From Myoxocephalus aenaeus (Eukaryota; Chordata; Actinopteri; Perciformes; Cottidae): a DNA stretch of 64,000 nt. The DNA lies in assembly GCA_038501785.1 (NCBI GenBank), contig JBAMJR010000042.1, forward strand, positions 1,964,501 to 2,028,500, read 5' to 3'. The notes beneath the pieces were generated by a model. It saw only the letters and a program-made list of their open reading frames with translations. It did no database searches and was not told the DNA's origin. Position 1 is the stretch's first letter, and each line of letters starts with the position of its first letter. This document shows positions 50,651 to 62,895 of the stretch, piece by piece. The translations under genes and the position numbers were made by a program.

Positions 50651-52110
50651 TAGAAATGGTCGCAATCTTTCAAATCAACATAGTAGTAGTGTTTTATTGA
50701 ATCATCATACACAATACAGTCAGTAAAGTCGATATACAATCTAGTATACAATGACTGAGCATTATGCCTATGCTTTTTTTATATATATATTCCTATCCTA
50801 CATTCTTATTAATTAGGATTATTTCAACAGAGAAGGATCAAGAAATGTAGTCTTTGCGTCAATATATATATTTTTCCTCTCATCTCATGTTTGTGCCACT
50901 GCCTTGGCCACCATGTCCTCTCACAGTGTTTTCCTAAACAATGAGAATTACAATTGTGCTAGAGAAAAGAAGAAGAAAAAAGCCAGTACTGTGATGTCTG
51001 CACACACCGTACCGTTTGAGTGTGATGTTGTCTTTTACATCGGGCGTAATAGTGTAATGGGTGACTTTAGGGAGCGCTGCTTCTTTGAAGGCATCAGCCA
51101 TTAGCATTCAAAAGGGACGGCCCCGGTCCGACCACCCAGTGCCGGGATCAAAACGTTGCCAACAGCGCGATGGGGGGACGTGCGCGGCGTTCCCCCTGAC
51201 CTTGAGTCTTTGAGGCGCCTCATTTGCAGCACAGGTGTCGTGTGCAAATCACCCCAGAAAGATAATGTCACGGGCACACTCAGCAACCTGTCATGTTATT
51301 ATGACAGGTCTGTTTGCAGAGAGAGATTGGATCTGATTCAGAAGGACAGTACAGCAGCTCTTTGATCCAGATCCTGGTATAGTAATGGTAGGAAAGTGTG
51401 TGTGTGTGTGTGTGTGCTGCGCAGAGACAAAGTCAATGGAAACTTTTAGGACTCATGGATTTCCTCAGCCCTTAATGTTGCCTCATGCAAGAGTACCGCT
51501 GACTAATAAGGGCCTCATGACTCATTCTGTGAACTTTCTCTCTGTTGAGTTCAATTTAAAAAAGAGGCACTCACCAAGATTTTGCATGTCAAATTGAATT
51601 TATTAGTCATGCTTGGTATTTTTCTATGGTTTCCGGAACTTTGTCAAGTTGGATCCAGGCTTCAACTTCCGGTTCTGAAGAGTTAAGCCAATGTGGAAAT
51701 GCCTTAAACTTGCATTCTCTCTACTGACTCTACTTCTCTCTTGATTTATTCCCTCAGTAAACATTGTACACATGAGTTTATGATCTCAATCTCTACTTTC
51801 AAGTCTTCTTCAATACAGCATGATGTTTATTTAGTAAATAATGGTAGATTTGGAGTCAAATAGACCATAAAGCAGGTCATGCTTTAAGGCGGGGCTACAA
51901 GGTGATTTGGGGGGGGGTCTTTTCTTTTCAAATGAAACATGTTACGGCAATGAATATTATATAATTGAATATTGATAGAATTAAGTCTGTTGACATTTTG
52001 CCACATGAGTCGTTGGTCAGTCAAGTTAACGTCAACCACATTTCCTTAAACCCAACTTCCTGTGAAAAGGGGAAGTTTATTTTTAAAGACAGGATGTATG
52101 TAACAAGCAT
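50651..52110. other. Spacer without recognised gene
   Basis: (GT)n lies at 51,396-51,416. No gene or repeat end is recognised. Confidence 0.5.
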
Positions 52111-52142
52111 GTATTGGAGCTATAGGGATATAGCTCCAATAC
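52111..52142. repeat. Perfect 14-bp hairpin
   Basis: GTATTGGAGCTATA (52,111-52,124), loop GGGA, TATAGCTCCAATAC (52,129-52,142). An exact stem that would fold in either strand. Confidence 0.9.
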
Positions 52143-52214
52143 TCCAATGAAAAGTACCATTGACCAAGCTGCATTTTTGGGGAATTAGAATATGTTGGCA
52201 TAAGTACATAGACG

Positions 52215-52216
<2 letters not shown>

Positions 52217-52248
<32 letters not shown>
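52217..52248. repeat. (CA)n microsatellite
   Basis: Sixteen CA units. Confidence 0.95.
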
Positions 52249-52250
<2 letters not shown>

Positions 52251-52559
52251 TACAGTATCTGGCCGGAGATACTCCCAGAACAACAGAACTAATACGTGTG
52301 TGTGAGATGTAAAGAGTGCTTCCTTAAAACTTAATCTCCCCGGAAAAGCAATTGGAGCTGGATCTGGGTTCCACTAATCTACCACCATTCCCCTGCTTAT
52401 TATAAGTGCATGTTGCTCCCTGACTGATATGCAAGAAGTAAAGACAATCTAATTCTAGGAGGAACACAGCAGTCTGCCCGCTCCCTGCAGAGGTCCAGTT
52501 GTGGCTTTGGTTCAGGATCAGATGACGAACAAGACTTAAATGCATCATCTGAAGCATCT

Positions 52560-52569
52560 CTGTGTGTGT

Positions 52570-52639
<70 letters not shown>
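52560..52639. repeat. (GT)n microsatellite
   Basis: About 40 GT units with one TATG interruption. It lies just left of the tandem subterminal repeat. Confidence 0.97.
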
Positions 52640-52640
<1 letters not shown>

Positions 52641-53010
52641 ATAAAAAAGGCTAAGTAACAATTTCCACACAGAAATTGGAAGTATTTTTTACTCAGACAA
52701 TATTCAAGTATATATACTAAGAATGTTTTTTCATCCAAAATGTTCAATACATTTTACTTGAAAATGACTTCCTTAGACACAACATTTACTCAGCATTTGA
52801 TAGTAATCTTGACTCAGCCTACACTGAAAAACCTTTGGAGTGACATTTCTTAAAAAAAGATAGGTAACAATTTTCACACAGAAATTCTGAGTACTGTTTA
52901 CTCTGGAAATTATCAAGTTAAGTTTACTTACTAGTAAGAATAGTCTTTTTTTTTTTTTTTACATAAAATGTACTCAGCCTTTTGATAGTCATTTTTACAC
53001 AGGCTACCTT
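52640..53010. repeat. Tandem duplication, about 205-bp unit
   Basis: GTAACAATTTCCACACAGAA and GTAACAATTTTCACACAGAA start matching blocks about 205 bases apart. Both blocks contain 'TACTC..CAATATTCAAG'-like and 'TTTGATAGT' words. The TIR at 52,820 lies between them. It may be a subterminal repeat of the element or a second truncated copy. Confidence 0.75.
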
Positions 53011-54323
53011 TGCATCTAATTACAAAACCCCTGTAAACATAATTTAATATGTCATGGTTATAACTAGCTTTTATTAACTGTTTCTACTGAAAAATATTAA
53101 ATCATATTTACATAATAAGTCATCCATCTACCACTACTCTACACCACTATTCAAATATACATGTATTGTATTTCTTAATCAGGGCTGAATAAAATTGTCT
53201 TAATATACAATAAATCTTCCACAAAACATGAAACGACAGCTGCTTTTAAACTACAGCACCTTTATTTGTCAACACGTGGAAAGAGGTAACTGTTTACAGA
53301 CATACACCAATACAACGTATATAGTCTGGAGAGATATCTTCAGTACATCAAGCAACATTAAGAAAGAGCTTCTGAAACATTTTAAATGTGTATTTTAACT
53401 TTGGTGGGCAAGTCAAGTTCATTGCAAAGATAAAGCAGAAGGCAAGCCTTTTCCACATTTTTACAGTCACCAAGAACTTCTTTTCCCTCGATGTCCATCC
53501 GACACATGGACAGGGTGAAGCCTTCCTGGGCTGCATTTCCACGTAGGACAAAGATCTCAGAGAGATGATGAGCATAGTCCTCTTAGATGCATCTTCACTG
53601 ACATCCAAAAACATGTGAATCAGAGGTCAGCAGACGACATATATTTTCTATTAAGTTCCTGATAATTCACTGGGTTGAAGTGGCCGATTAATACAGTCTA
53701 CAGATACAATGCAACAATCTACTGATGTATTTACTTTACATAGATAAGTTTATTATGGTCAGAATAATCATCAGAACGCCCCACATTTTCTGAACTTACC
53801 TGGTATTGATGGACTCTCCAAGTAACTCCATCCAGCAGCGGATGATGTCGTCTCTTCTGCCCGCACACATTGCTGTTAAACAGACAGAAGTGAATTTAGC
53901 TTGTCTGAATTGACATTGTAGGATATCAGGAGGAATACCAATGTTTAAACTGTTGTTACATATGGACTTGTAAATGAATACATATTCAGTTTTTATAGAA
54001 GACATTTCTGTAAAGCAAGGCTCATGTTACCAAACAATTATCAATACTATTTATTGTTTAGTTGTTGATGTTTTCTCAAAATAGAACAATGGTGGGGGAA
54101 ACCAACAAAAATATTGTACAAATATTGTTGTACAGTCAATCCAGTAGTTTAGTTAATATTACCTGGTGTGAATGATCAAATTTACTTATCAAAATAAGGA
54201 TTCATAATTACAAACACAAAGTAACACATTAAATAAAAGGTGACCTTTTAAAGTAAAATGATTGAAATACTTATTTATTGTAGAATTTACACTAATAATT
54301 GCATGGCCAATTTTTTCAGTGTA
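52820..54323 (-). mobile_element. TIR-bounded element carrying exons
   Basis: TACACTGAAAAA at 52,820 and TTTTTTCAGTGTA ending at 54,323 are inverted repeats, with TA at the outer edge of each, possibly a 2-bp TSD. In between is a minus-strand gene-like arrangement: exon at 53,801-53,872, coding remnant at 53,348-53,597 and polyadenylation signal at about 53,262. TACACTG(T)AAAAA ends are common in fish genomes. The superfamily is not identified. The carried exons look like a host-type gene family rather than a transposase. Confidence 0.5.
53262..53872 (-). pseudogene. Fragment of a teleost-expanded protein gene, last exons
   Basis: On the minus strand, TTTAACAG precedes an exon at 53,872-53,801 (MCAGRRDDIIRCWMELLGES) that ends CAG followed by GTAAGT, a good donor. 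A downstream acceptor (GATGTCAG) joins in frame to SEDASKRTMLIIS. The C terminus ends LKYTFKMFQKLFLNVA. An alternative frame over the middle gives EIFVLRGNAAQEGFTLSM and GDCKNVEKACLLLYL, closer to the family pattern that ends 'YPKELKYTFEFIQKV', so at least two frameshifts are needed. I recall this ending from uncharacterised multicopy fish proteins linked to SAM-domain-like genes. AATAAA lies on the minus strand near 53,262. Confidence 0.5.
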
Positions 54324-56437
54324 CGTTGTTTACGCTCTGTATCTAATATCATACAGCCACCTAATGAATGAATGTGTTGTGGTCGTTTGTGTGCGCACAC
54401 ATCTGTGTTTGATTCACAACATGCATTTTATTGGCAGGAGAAGTGTTGTTCACAGCATCAAAGCGACTCCTGATGTTCTCGCACCGATTCTGTTTCCTTG
54501 TGAACAAATCCTTTAATAATACAATTCAGGCCCTGGCAGCGGGGAGCCTGCTCATAATTAACCCATTGTAAACACACACTTAAATGATTTATCGGCGTCC
54601 CCCCTCCGCCTCCATTGACCCCTTTTAAGAGCACATAGATAACAGGGCGCATTCTTGATTGATTGCTCATACGCGGCTTCCTTCGAACAAAGCGGCTTAA
54701 TTATTTACCTATTAGGCACCCGGTATCTCGCGTCTTATTTGAGGCGTTTGGCATTCATGAGCACGCAGACGCGGCTTGTTTTACATCAAGAAACTGACAG
54801 CCACGGCAGAGGCGTTGTCGGCATTTTGAGTGGGAAATAAAACCGGACAAATCTGCGTATCACCAGCGCCAAGGTGGACGATTATGATCGACATATTCAG
54901 TGTCTCTCTTCGGCGGGTGGAACATCAAGTCTGTGAACCTGCGTTACAGTCTGAGCTCAACAGGAAGATGCTGAAGAGTGTGAGGGGGGGCGAGGCCTTC
55001 ACGCAGTTAGTCAAATCCTTTCACTCTGTTACGCCAAGAGTAATCTGGAGTGGCAGCTGCTTGATGACCTCCGCGACACGCGGCATCGGCGGCTCAATTA
55101 CGCGGGCGTGAAATTGTAGATATCTGAATTCTGGTTGAACTTTTTATTTTTTTTACAGCTTCATGCCCGTTTGCACTCAAACAATTTGAAGATCACCACG
55201 AGGCAGTGTGGGCGCTCCGGCCTGCCGTAGGTGGATGCTCCGGAATCTCGTTAAGCACATTGTGTTGCCGGGAATCCAAAGCAGAGGTGTTCTTTGGCAA
55301 AGGGCACCTGACACATCCGTGGAAGTCGGGTGGGGGTGGAGGGGGGATCTCCACGGCTTACTTACTCCCCCGCATTGCAGAGAGAGCTTGTCAACGTGAT
55401 TTTGGGAGGATATTCTGCAGCTTGTCACATACAGAGGCAGAAATCACATGACATAACAACTGCAGTGGTTTGTCAGGGAGAACAAATTGTTGTCTTCAGT
55501 TTCAATCGAAATACAACCTCAGAGAATACAACCTCAGGAAAAGGCTGACTTTGTGACTTTGCAGCAATGTGGGTCACCTTAGAAACGCATTGTCCTTCCC
55601 AACTCGTCAAACGCTAACGGTTGGTCAGCGGCCCTGCGCTTTAAGCTAGGACGCTCTAGCGTCAGAGCGGAAGACTATACTTTTGTACTATACATGCTTA
55701 GGCCCGTAGTTTACTTCTCATACATCCTGCCATCCACGCTCACGCATGTCCACTCATATATTCCTTACTGTCATTGTTCGGGGCTGTCAATCATGATATC
55801 AGCTGTTCTGATCAGCTGGTCTCTTCTATCCAATAGCACAATGACATCTTGCTGCTATCTCTGTTTAAATATGACTGTCTCTCTACCTTCAGTTCATTAG
55901 TGTTGCTGTTACGCACCCCACCTCCACAGATTAATTGACTCATCGTTCTATCAGCCTCATCAACCACCAGCAATTATCTTTTCTTCATCCGTCTCTCCTG
56001 ATTGAAATGGAGTTGCTTATGTACGGAAGTTACGTAACAAAAGGTAAAATAAGTCAATGTTGACCTGGTTGCCAGAGAGGACACAAACAGCGGTCCCCTG
56101 GGTAAAAGTCAGGTGTTTGTTTGACTTGTCCAGCCTCCACCCCGATCAACTCTCAGCAGAATGTGTTGTTTTATGCTACGTAGAACCAGACAGTGAAGCT
56201 CTGGTGTCAGACAACGAGGGGCACTAACCAAGCGTCAGCGTTTGACAAGTTGGGAGTGAGAACAGTTTGCTCTGAGGCGTCATAGCTTTGTTCCAGACAT
56301 TTGAATCAATGCCGACATCTGAGAAGTGATTCGAAGCGGCCTGGTTTTGTGCTCATTGATGGTACCTCAGGTGGAGAAGAAAAAAACTAGGCCAATGGTT
56401 TGTAGCTGGGATTATTATTTAGGACGTGATCTTCCTA
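54324..56437. other. Spacer with CpG and TAAT motifs, no gene
   Basis: Repeat-poor. 54,510-54,740 has TAATTAACCC and GGCTTAATTATTTACC motifs, compatible with regulatory DNA but unproven. A G-rich stretch lies at 55,326-55,350. Confidence 0.4.
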
Positions 56438-56620
56438 GGGTGGCTGTAGCTCAGGGGGATGAGTGGTCGTCCCGCAACCACAAGGTAGCCGGCTCGATCC
56501 CCAGTCCCCCCACAGCTCACATGTCGAAGTGTCCCTGAGCAAGACACCTAACCCTCAACTGCTCCCCGGGCGCCTCACAGGGCTGCCCACTGCTCCCCAT
56601 CCAGGGATGGGTCAAATGCT
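56438..56620 (+). mobile_element. tRNA-derived SINE, most complete copy
   Basis: It begins GGGTGGCTGTAGCTCAGGGG (box A) with CAACCACAAGGTAGCCGGCT and CGATCCCC (box B). The core GTCCCTGAGCAAGACACCTA is followed by CTGCTCCCCGGGCGCC and ends GATGGGTCAAATGC and a T-rich tail. This copy gives the order used to recognise the fragments at 1722, 37,847 and elsewhere. Confidence 0.85.
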
Positions 56621-58164
56621 TTTTCTTTTTTCCTGTGCCAGAGTGAGAATCCTTTCCAAACAAAAAAGTTGGCTTGGTTGGCTTGGATTTTCTATATTTT
56701 TATTAACAATCGCAAACATTAATTTCAAGTGTCCCGAGAAACTGCTACTGCCAGTTAAGTGTGTATAAAATGTGTTTGAAGACGGAGACAAGAACAAGAC
56801 TTTGAGGGGTTGAGACATGTCACCTGTCTCCGGCATTTTCTTAGAGCACGTGAGAAAAATGTCAAATTAGAAATGAGTCCTGTTATTTGTTGCATTTGTA
56901 TTGGGTGCGTTGTAAGGCACCACACTTGCAAACCCTTTGCATACAAAGATCATCACTCCGTTTCACTTTTGTCGTTTGTGTCACTTAACTGCATTACCGG
57001 GAAATATATTACAGTCACTCTGTATAAACTACACACTCTTATGCAAAACCGGTTGCATTGGAGCTACCGAAGAAACGGTCCCAATGAGTGCTGTGAACTC
57101 GTCAGAGAGACGTGGACGCAATTTCTTTTTTTTATGTGATTATTGTTGGGGAGCAGAATAAGCTGCTCGTCTCTACAGTTACGAGCTCGTTTTAAATGGA
57201 GAAAGCGCAACCGACGGTCATTATCAGGGATCAAGCATTCAGCTTTTTCAGTTGTGCTAGACCGCTGTGACACAGTGCTTATTATTCAGTTTCACACTGA
57301 CACTATTTAACTCGGTGTCTCTTGTCCATTGCCGTGAGACGGCAGCGTCTTCTTTGTCAGCCGGTTGGTTTTGTGTCATTTAGTCTTCTCCCATCGACCG
57401 TCTGATTTGGCGAAGACAGACGTCTGGCAGATGCAGACCTTAAAACGGAGCCTTATTTTAGCACAAGAGATGCATTGTTCTGTAAAGACAGCATTAATTG
57501 CATTGAGATTTCAAAATGGATTTTGCTTATCCACCGAGGCCTGGAGCCAGAACACACGATAAACATTATGAAACCTTGCCTTGTCTACCTTTCTCTCTCT
57601 GGGTTGATTTATTTGTATTTGTTTTATCTTCACCCATTAGGTTGAGAAGCAGCAGTGTGTTTTGGGAGTGCTCCGACATGGTGACAGAATTTTAATGGGG
57701 AGATGTATCAATGATGTATTATTAGACACCGGCTCTGTCCTAAAAAACTAACTAACATACACACAGTTGTTGTCAGGGGACTTCTTTGAAACCTTGTCTG
57801 AAATAAACATAATGAATTGAATCTGTGTTTCCCTGACACTAATGTCCTTATCTTTATATGGAATCTAAACTCGTGTATCCATCTTTTAATTCTACACACT
57901 GAAATCAAAGTCTCAGAGGGGTATAATTACCGAACTGTTTTTTTTCTGCTCCCACCTGCACTTTAAAGTCCAGTTTGAATGTTTGATGTTTTAATTCCAC
58001 TTTGGTCATGGCCAGCTATGTGCTCCTGGTAACAGATAGATGAAAGGCCAAATCTAGACGGGCAGTTTTTTTTTTACTTGAAATGTTTTTCTCCATTTAT
58101 GCCTTTTCACAAGTGCAAAGACCCACAGTTGTTTTTTTTAAAATTCAAAATCATTCATAATAGA
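56621..58164. other. Spacer without recognised gene
   Basis: Short overlapping frames at 56,810-57,273 have no known domain. Confidence 0.5.
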
Positions 58165-58200
58165 AATGCTACTGAATGTCCCCACGGGGATTAATACAAA
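58165..58200 (+). mobile_element. LINE/SINE 3'-tail scrap
   Basis: GAATGTCCCCACGGGGATTAATACAAATA matches the tail seen reversed at 950 and 1725. It is only about 30 bases. Confidence 0.5.
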
Positions 58201-58316
58201 TATTCCTTCTTCTTTCTTCATGAATTTATTTAGTTTTTGGTCATACAACACTCAGGTGATTGTGATATCATAAGCCACCACTTCCTCTCACTAACTTGTC
58301 CTCCTCCTTCTTTCAG

Positions 58317-58453
58317 GTGACCTGAGAGATCCAACCAAGACCAATGTGACTACCTATTGAGAAGAGGCGTCGTACGAGTCGGATCCCACCTTCCTGACAT
58401 GAATCACTATGCGTTTGGATACCTGACCCGACCCAACTATTGACCCCGTCGCT
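58317..58453 (+). other. Candidate internal exon, stops in all frames
   Basis: A branch-like CTCACTAAC (about 58,287) and a pyrimidine tract (TTGTCCTCCTCCTTCTTTCAG) precede the exon. It ends before GTGAGT, a strong donor. Within 137 bases every frame has a stop: GTGACCTGA, G-TGA, and a third frame DLRDPTKTNVTTY then TGA. So it is a 5'-UTR exon, a non-coding RNA exon, or a poison/terminal exon. A small ORF MNHYAFGYLTRPNY lies inside. The partner gene and its other exons were not found. Splice signals are seen; function is inferred. Confidence 0.5.
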
Positions 58454-59783
58454 GTGAGTACCAGAACACAAAGTGATCGCGTCTTGCATTTGACATCAGA
58501 TCTAGAGTTTTAAAAGAGCACTACTGTTGGAGCGTACAGTGTTTAGGCAGTTTTGTTTTCTGATGAAGCCGTGGCACCTTTCTATGACAATTGATTGCAT
58601 TGTTTCTAATATATTCTTTGTGGGAAAAAATTATTCAAAGTCAGACTAAAACTGACACAAAATCGCCTTTAATTCACTCAGCAGAAACTCCATTTAGACT
58701 GATCGATAAATGTATTACATGATGCCCGATAAAGGGAAATGTGAACTGACATAGTATATTTAGGCGGTGGAGATGCCAGGGTTAGATCAGAAGTATTCCC
58801 CTCCAGGGTCAATTAACTGGTGGTGGTGGTGAAGAGAGTTGATATGAATGATGGGATGTGGCTGGACCGGGTACTGACGTGATGGAGGCCAGAGGTGAAT
58901 TGGCGGAGGACGGTCGCATCCGTTTGTCTGAAACGACAACTGACATAGAAGCTAACGACAGCATAACAGTTTTAAAGGTAATGCAATTATATGATTGGCT
59001 GAGGGAGACTTGAAACTAAACTCTAAACTAGAGTGAACGCCCATAGTCAGCGCACATGGGAGAAGGTTTGCCTTTAGAGCTTTCTACCAGAAAAGGCTTG
59101 TTTTAACCGAAATCAAGATATTTTCCTAAACCTAACCAACTATGTTAGTTGCCTAAAACTAAATAGATTTCTGACAGAAAGCCCTGAAGGCAAACTTCTC
59201 CACATGTGCATATAGTCATAGCTGATGGAGTAGAAGCTGGAGAGATTGTGAATGAGTGTAAGCATGAAGAGTCTCTCTGACTGAACCTCAGCTCAGCTTC
59301 GTAAGTCTAAATAACTGTTTTTTTAAGTTAACTTTGGAATATTTGTAAAATGAAGACACATTTGTGCTGTAAAGAAAATACCTCTCAGTGCTCATAGGCT
59401 CCCTGTATGACAAAATGTCACTTTAAATAAGTAACAGTCACATGAACATGGATTTGAAAGTAACCAGGTTACAGTGACGCACACTTGTATGTAACCTGAT
59501 TTTGCTGAGTAACCTGGTTGCTTGTGTGCAGCCAACTAGAATATTAGCTCTCAGGATGGAGGCTGATACGAAAGCTTGTGACATATTAGGTCATCTTGGC
59601 AACAAAGTCAATAGTCCTGAGAATGTATTGCGGCTCTGAAGGTACGTCGTGAGCTTAGCTTAGAACTCTGGCAGTCAATGGAAAAAATTTACATAAGATT
59701 TATGAAAATAACAGGATCACTGACAGCTATGAAAAGGTCACCTGGAGAGCTGTGGAATATATCGTTGAAAAGCACCATGCAGT

Positions 59784-59784
<1 letters not shown>
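58454..59784. other. Spacer; CCTAAACCTAACC motif at 59,105-59,170
   Basis: TTTTCCTAAACCTAACCAAC and TTGCCTAAAACTAAATAG resemble the repeats at 43,170 and 3405. No gene is recognised. Confidence 0.5.
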
Positions 59785-59876
<92 letters not shown>

Positions 59877-59935
59877 GTGTATATATATAAACATTTTCAC
59901 ACATGGAGAGAGAGAGAGAGAGAGAGCGAGAGGAG
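59785..59935. repeat. (TA)n, (CA)n and (GA)n microsatellites
   Basis: About 80 bases of TA, a short CA stretch, then (GA)n at 59,904-59,930, leading into the duplicated block. Confidence 0.95.
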
Positions 59936-60578
59936 GAGGACACTTCGTCGCGGGGGGGGGGTAGCAGTAGTGTGTATGACAGTTCTCTCTACAGTCAGCG
60001 CTTGCGCAAGAAGGTGGAACGTGAGGGAGATACCATTTCCAAAACTTGTAAGGGGGTAATAACTATTTTCCCGCATGTAGCAAAATCCCGGACGTACCAT
60101 TTCCAAAACTTGTAAGGGGGTAATAACTATTTTCCCGCACGTAGCAAAATCCCGGACGTTTTTGGAATCCCTGCCGGACGCTTTTTTTAGGTCTCGAAAA
60201 GACCGGGAAAAAGAGGACGTCTGGTCACCCTATTTAAATAAAACTCCAAAAAACAAGCACAAAAGGAGCTGTTTTGGCAAGCACTGACGTTTAGTTGACC
60301 AATCAGTACTTTGGATACCCCTATCGTGAATGTTTAAGTTAGCACGTTGAACCGGAGCTTATAGATAAGATAAGATATGCTTTATTGTCCTGCAGGGAAA
60401 TCTGTTTTGGGCTCCAAGCCGCTGCATCACACAATACACATACACACATAGAACATCATAACCTACAGTCATGAATAAACATGCTTAAAAACACATGTCA
60501 ACAATAGTTACAAAATAATAATATAATAAAAGTAGTTGTGATCAACACAGATGATAAATATTCAAGTCACAATATATT
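59903..60578 (+). repeat. Duplicated segment, copy 1
   Basis: This is nearly identical to 62,953-63,690. It includes a G-run (10 G), an internal 64-bp tandem (ACCATTTCCAAAACTTGTAA at 60,032 and 60,096), the right TIR of a MITE ending at 60,232, and LINE-like DNA that follows. It lacks the left TIR and about 40 bases present in copy 2. Confidence 0.92.
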
Positions 60579-60770
60579 AGTCCCCAATAAAATCATATCA
60601 TATAATACTACTTGTTGCTATTTATTAAGTTGATGGAGGATGGAATAAATACATGTTTGTACCGATTTAGCCTGCAGATTGGCATTCTGAACCGTCTGCT
60701 TGAAGGCAACATCCCCCTTAGCACAGATTTGTCATATAAGGGCTGAAGAGAGTGACGTTCTCTTTCTCTC
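60365..60770 (-). mobile_element. LINE fragment, minus strand
   Basis: AGATAAGATATGCTTTATTG, GGGAAATCTGTTTTGGGCTC and, further right, GTTTGTACCGATTTAGCCTG then CGTCTGCTTGAAGG resemble an antisense non-LTR 3' region like the one at 950-1340. It is not open. Confidence 0.5.
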
Positions 60771-61640
60771 TGATCTTCATGGTCGTTTGAGCTCAGACTT
60801 TAACTGCACTGACAGGTTACCATACTTGTATGTCAAATCGAATTAAGAAAATAATTTGATGAAACAGAATCGTGAGTTTACTATTAACACCGTAGAGTCT
60901 AAACCAGATTGGGGATGTATTGGGGTGATGGGGACTTCATACTTGGCAATGAAGGAAAAATCTCACCCAAACTTTTTATCCCCTGAAGACAAAACAAGTC
61001 ACATTTCCTTTCGCAGAAATGTGACATTCACCAAATCGTCTTAAACCCATTCTGTCACATATCTTCAGTCAGCATTTGAGCCGCCTGCGCCACAATTATT
61101 GGATGATATAAATCACTTCTACGGGGACAAACACTTAGCAAAACCCTGGGCGTTCTGATTGACTTAGGTTGGATTAGAGTCTTAAGCTATCTCCCCAAAC
61201 CCTTCTCTTCCTTTTCTCATTCTATCACTCTCCCTTTCACTGGGAAAATTGGCATCATTTACTGCTGTCATTGCAGAGCTCATTGTTGCCCATTATCTCA
61301 GGGACAAAGCTGCCATGACATTGAGTTAATCCGTGCTTGTTTCAATTTTTTGTAGAAAACAGATAAGGAGTTCAGGTAAGTGATGGCAAGGAGGCGCCAT
61401 ACCCCAGGCAAAAAACAAAAAAGTGGACCACAATGATTGAAATAAAATGCAATCTGTCAGGCAAATTGGGTTAATCTCCCCCCCCCCCCAAGAAAAAATG
61501 TCAGAGACATGGTTTGGCTTTGCTCTTCTCTCTTGGATTTATGGAGCACTCTTCTAAAGACAAAGAATTGCTTGCTAGAATGTCAGGTACAGATACTGTA
61601 AAAAAGAAAAGAAAAAAAAGGCAACCACAGTTAGACTAAA
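60771..61640. other. Spacer without recognised gene
   Basis: A C-run lies at about 61,478-61,489. No gene was found. Confidence 0.5.
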
Positions 61641-62397
61641 AGGAACATTTTATTAAATCTAGGGCGAGGAAACTAGAGTAGGCAGAGACCTCCTCCCTCA
61701 ACAACATCTTCGCAATCATCATCAACGTGAGACATAAAACATAAAACATTGCAGCAAGTCGCATAGTGCGCCGTTTAACGGCTAAAGTTACGGTCTTTAC
61801 GGTCATGGTATTAGCACTCCCCCAGAGAGGCACAAGTTCTTACGTTGGTTTTGGAATAAATAAAACACATTTAAAAACCATCAGTCAAAGTGCAAGACCA
61901 TCTGTCGGAGGGGTACGCTACAAACTGTAATTCCGAGATAACTGTGGTTACCCAGCGATGTCCAGTAGTCTCAGTGAGAGCAACAGTTGGGGCACGTTGT
62001 AACGTAGTGTGCTCCGTTTCATACAACTTGTGTATTCTCCTTACGACGGTGCTTCTTGAGGCTCATACGCGCCGTCATTCGTTGTGATTATAAGGACGCT
62101 GGTTGGCATCAACGCTGTGTAACGCCTTCAAGGTACTTCAGGCTCGTAGTACTCCGGTGATAAGATCATTACAGTTTGCAGTGGTTACAAATAGCTTTGC
62201 TTTTATCAACTACGTCGTCTGGGAGAGATTTTTAAATAAAAATGTCCATTTAAAAGTGCAGTACCTGTGTGCGGCAGAGTTAAGCCCCTCCCAATGCTAA
62301 AAAAATAAACATGCTGTCAACGCATGATAAAATCATTGTCGGCGTTAATGGATTGCTGCGTTAACGCATTTATAACGCATTAACGTGCCCAGCCCTA
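61641..62397 (-). mobile_element. hAT-like element, terminal sequence on minus strand
   Basis: The right edge reads on the minus strand TTAGGGCTGGGCACGTTAAT, then GCGTTATAAATGCGTTAACG and further TTAACGCC words. This end is common in fish hAT-like elements. The interior includes GGAGGGGCTTAACTCTGCCG (minus). The left limit near 61,641 is a guess, and no TSD was found beside the microsatellite. Confidence 0.45.
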
Positions 62398-62401
62398 ATA
62401 A

Positions 62402-62455
<54 letters not shown>

Positions 62456-62524
62456 GTATATATAAATATATATGTATATATATGTGTGTGTATATATATA
62501 AATAAATAAATAAATAAATAAGAG
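62398..62524. repeat. (TA)n, (AAAT)n microsatellites
   Basis: TA tracts with GTATATA and GTGTG interruptions, then five AAAT units. Confidence 0.95.
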
Positions 62525-62895
62525 AGATAGAGGTGTGTGTGTGCAGGCCTACTCTTCCACTGACAAGGAAATGACGGTCTTAGATAAGGCTCTTTTCAGG
62601 AGTCTAATTATAGCCAGTATGCACGTAATATGGTGTTTTGACCCTAAACTAAGCTTATTTAATTGCATTCACAGATATAGCTAAGATATCAGAATGAGCT
62701 GGGAGAGAGGAGGAGAGACAGAATGTCGATCCAAATATGTCTGCCAAGTAAAGCCACATTTCCAGTCTCTCTCCCAACTCCCATTCCAAAAGAAGATGGT
62801 GCACACTGTGCAGTTTTTTTTTTTGCCCTGACCAATACTTGAGAACAAAAACATTTTACGCCTGGGCTGTATCGATTCTGACTAGTTGTCTTTCC

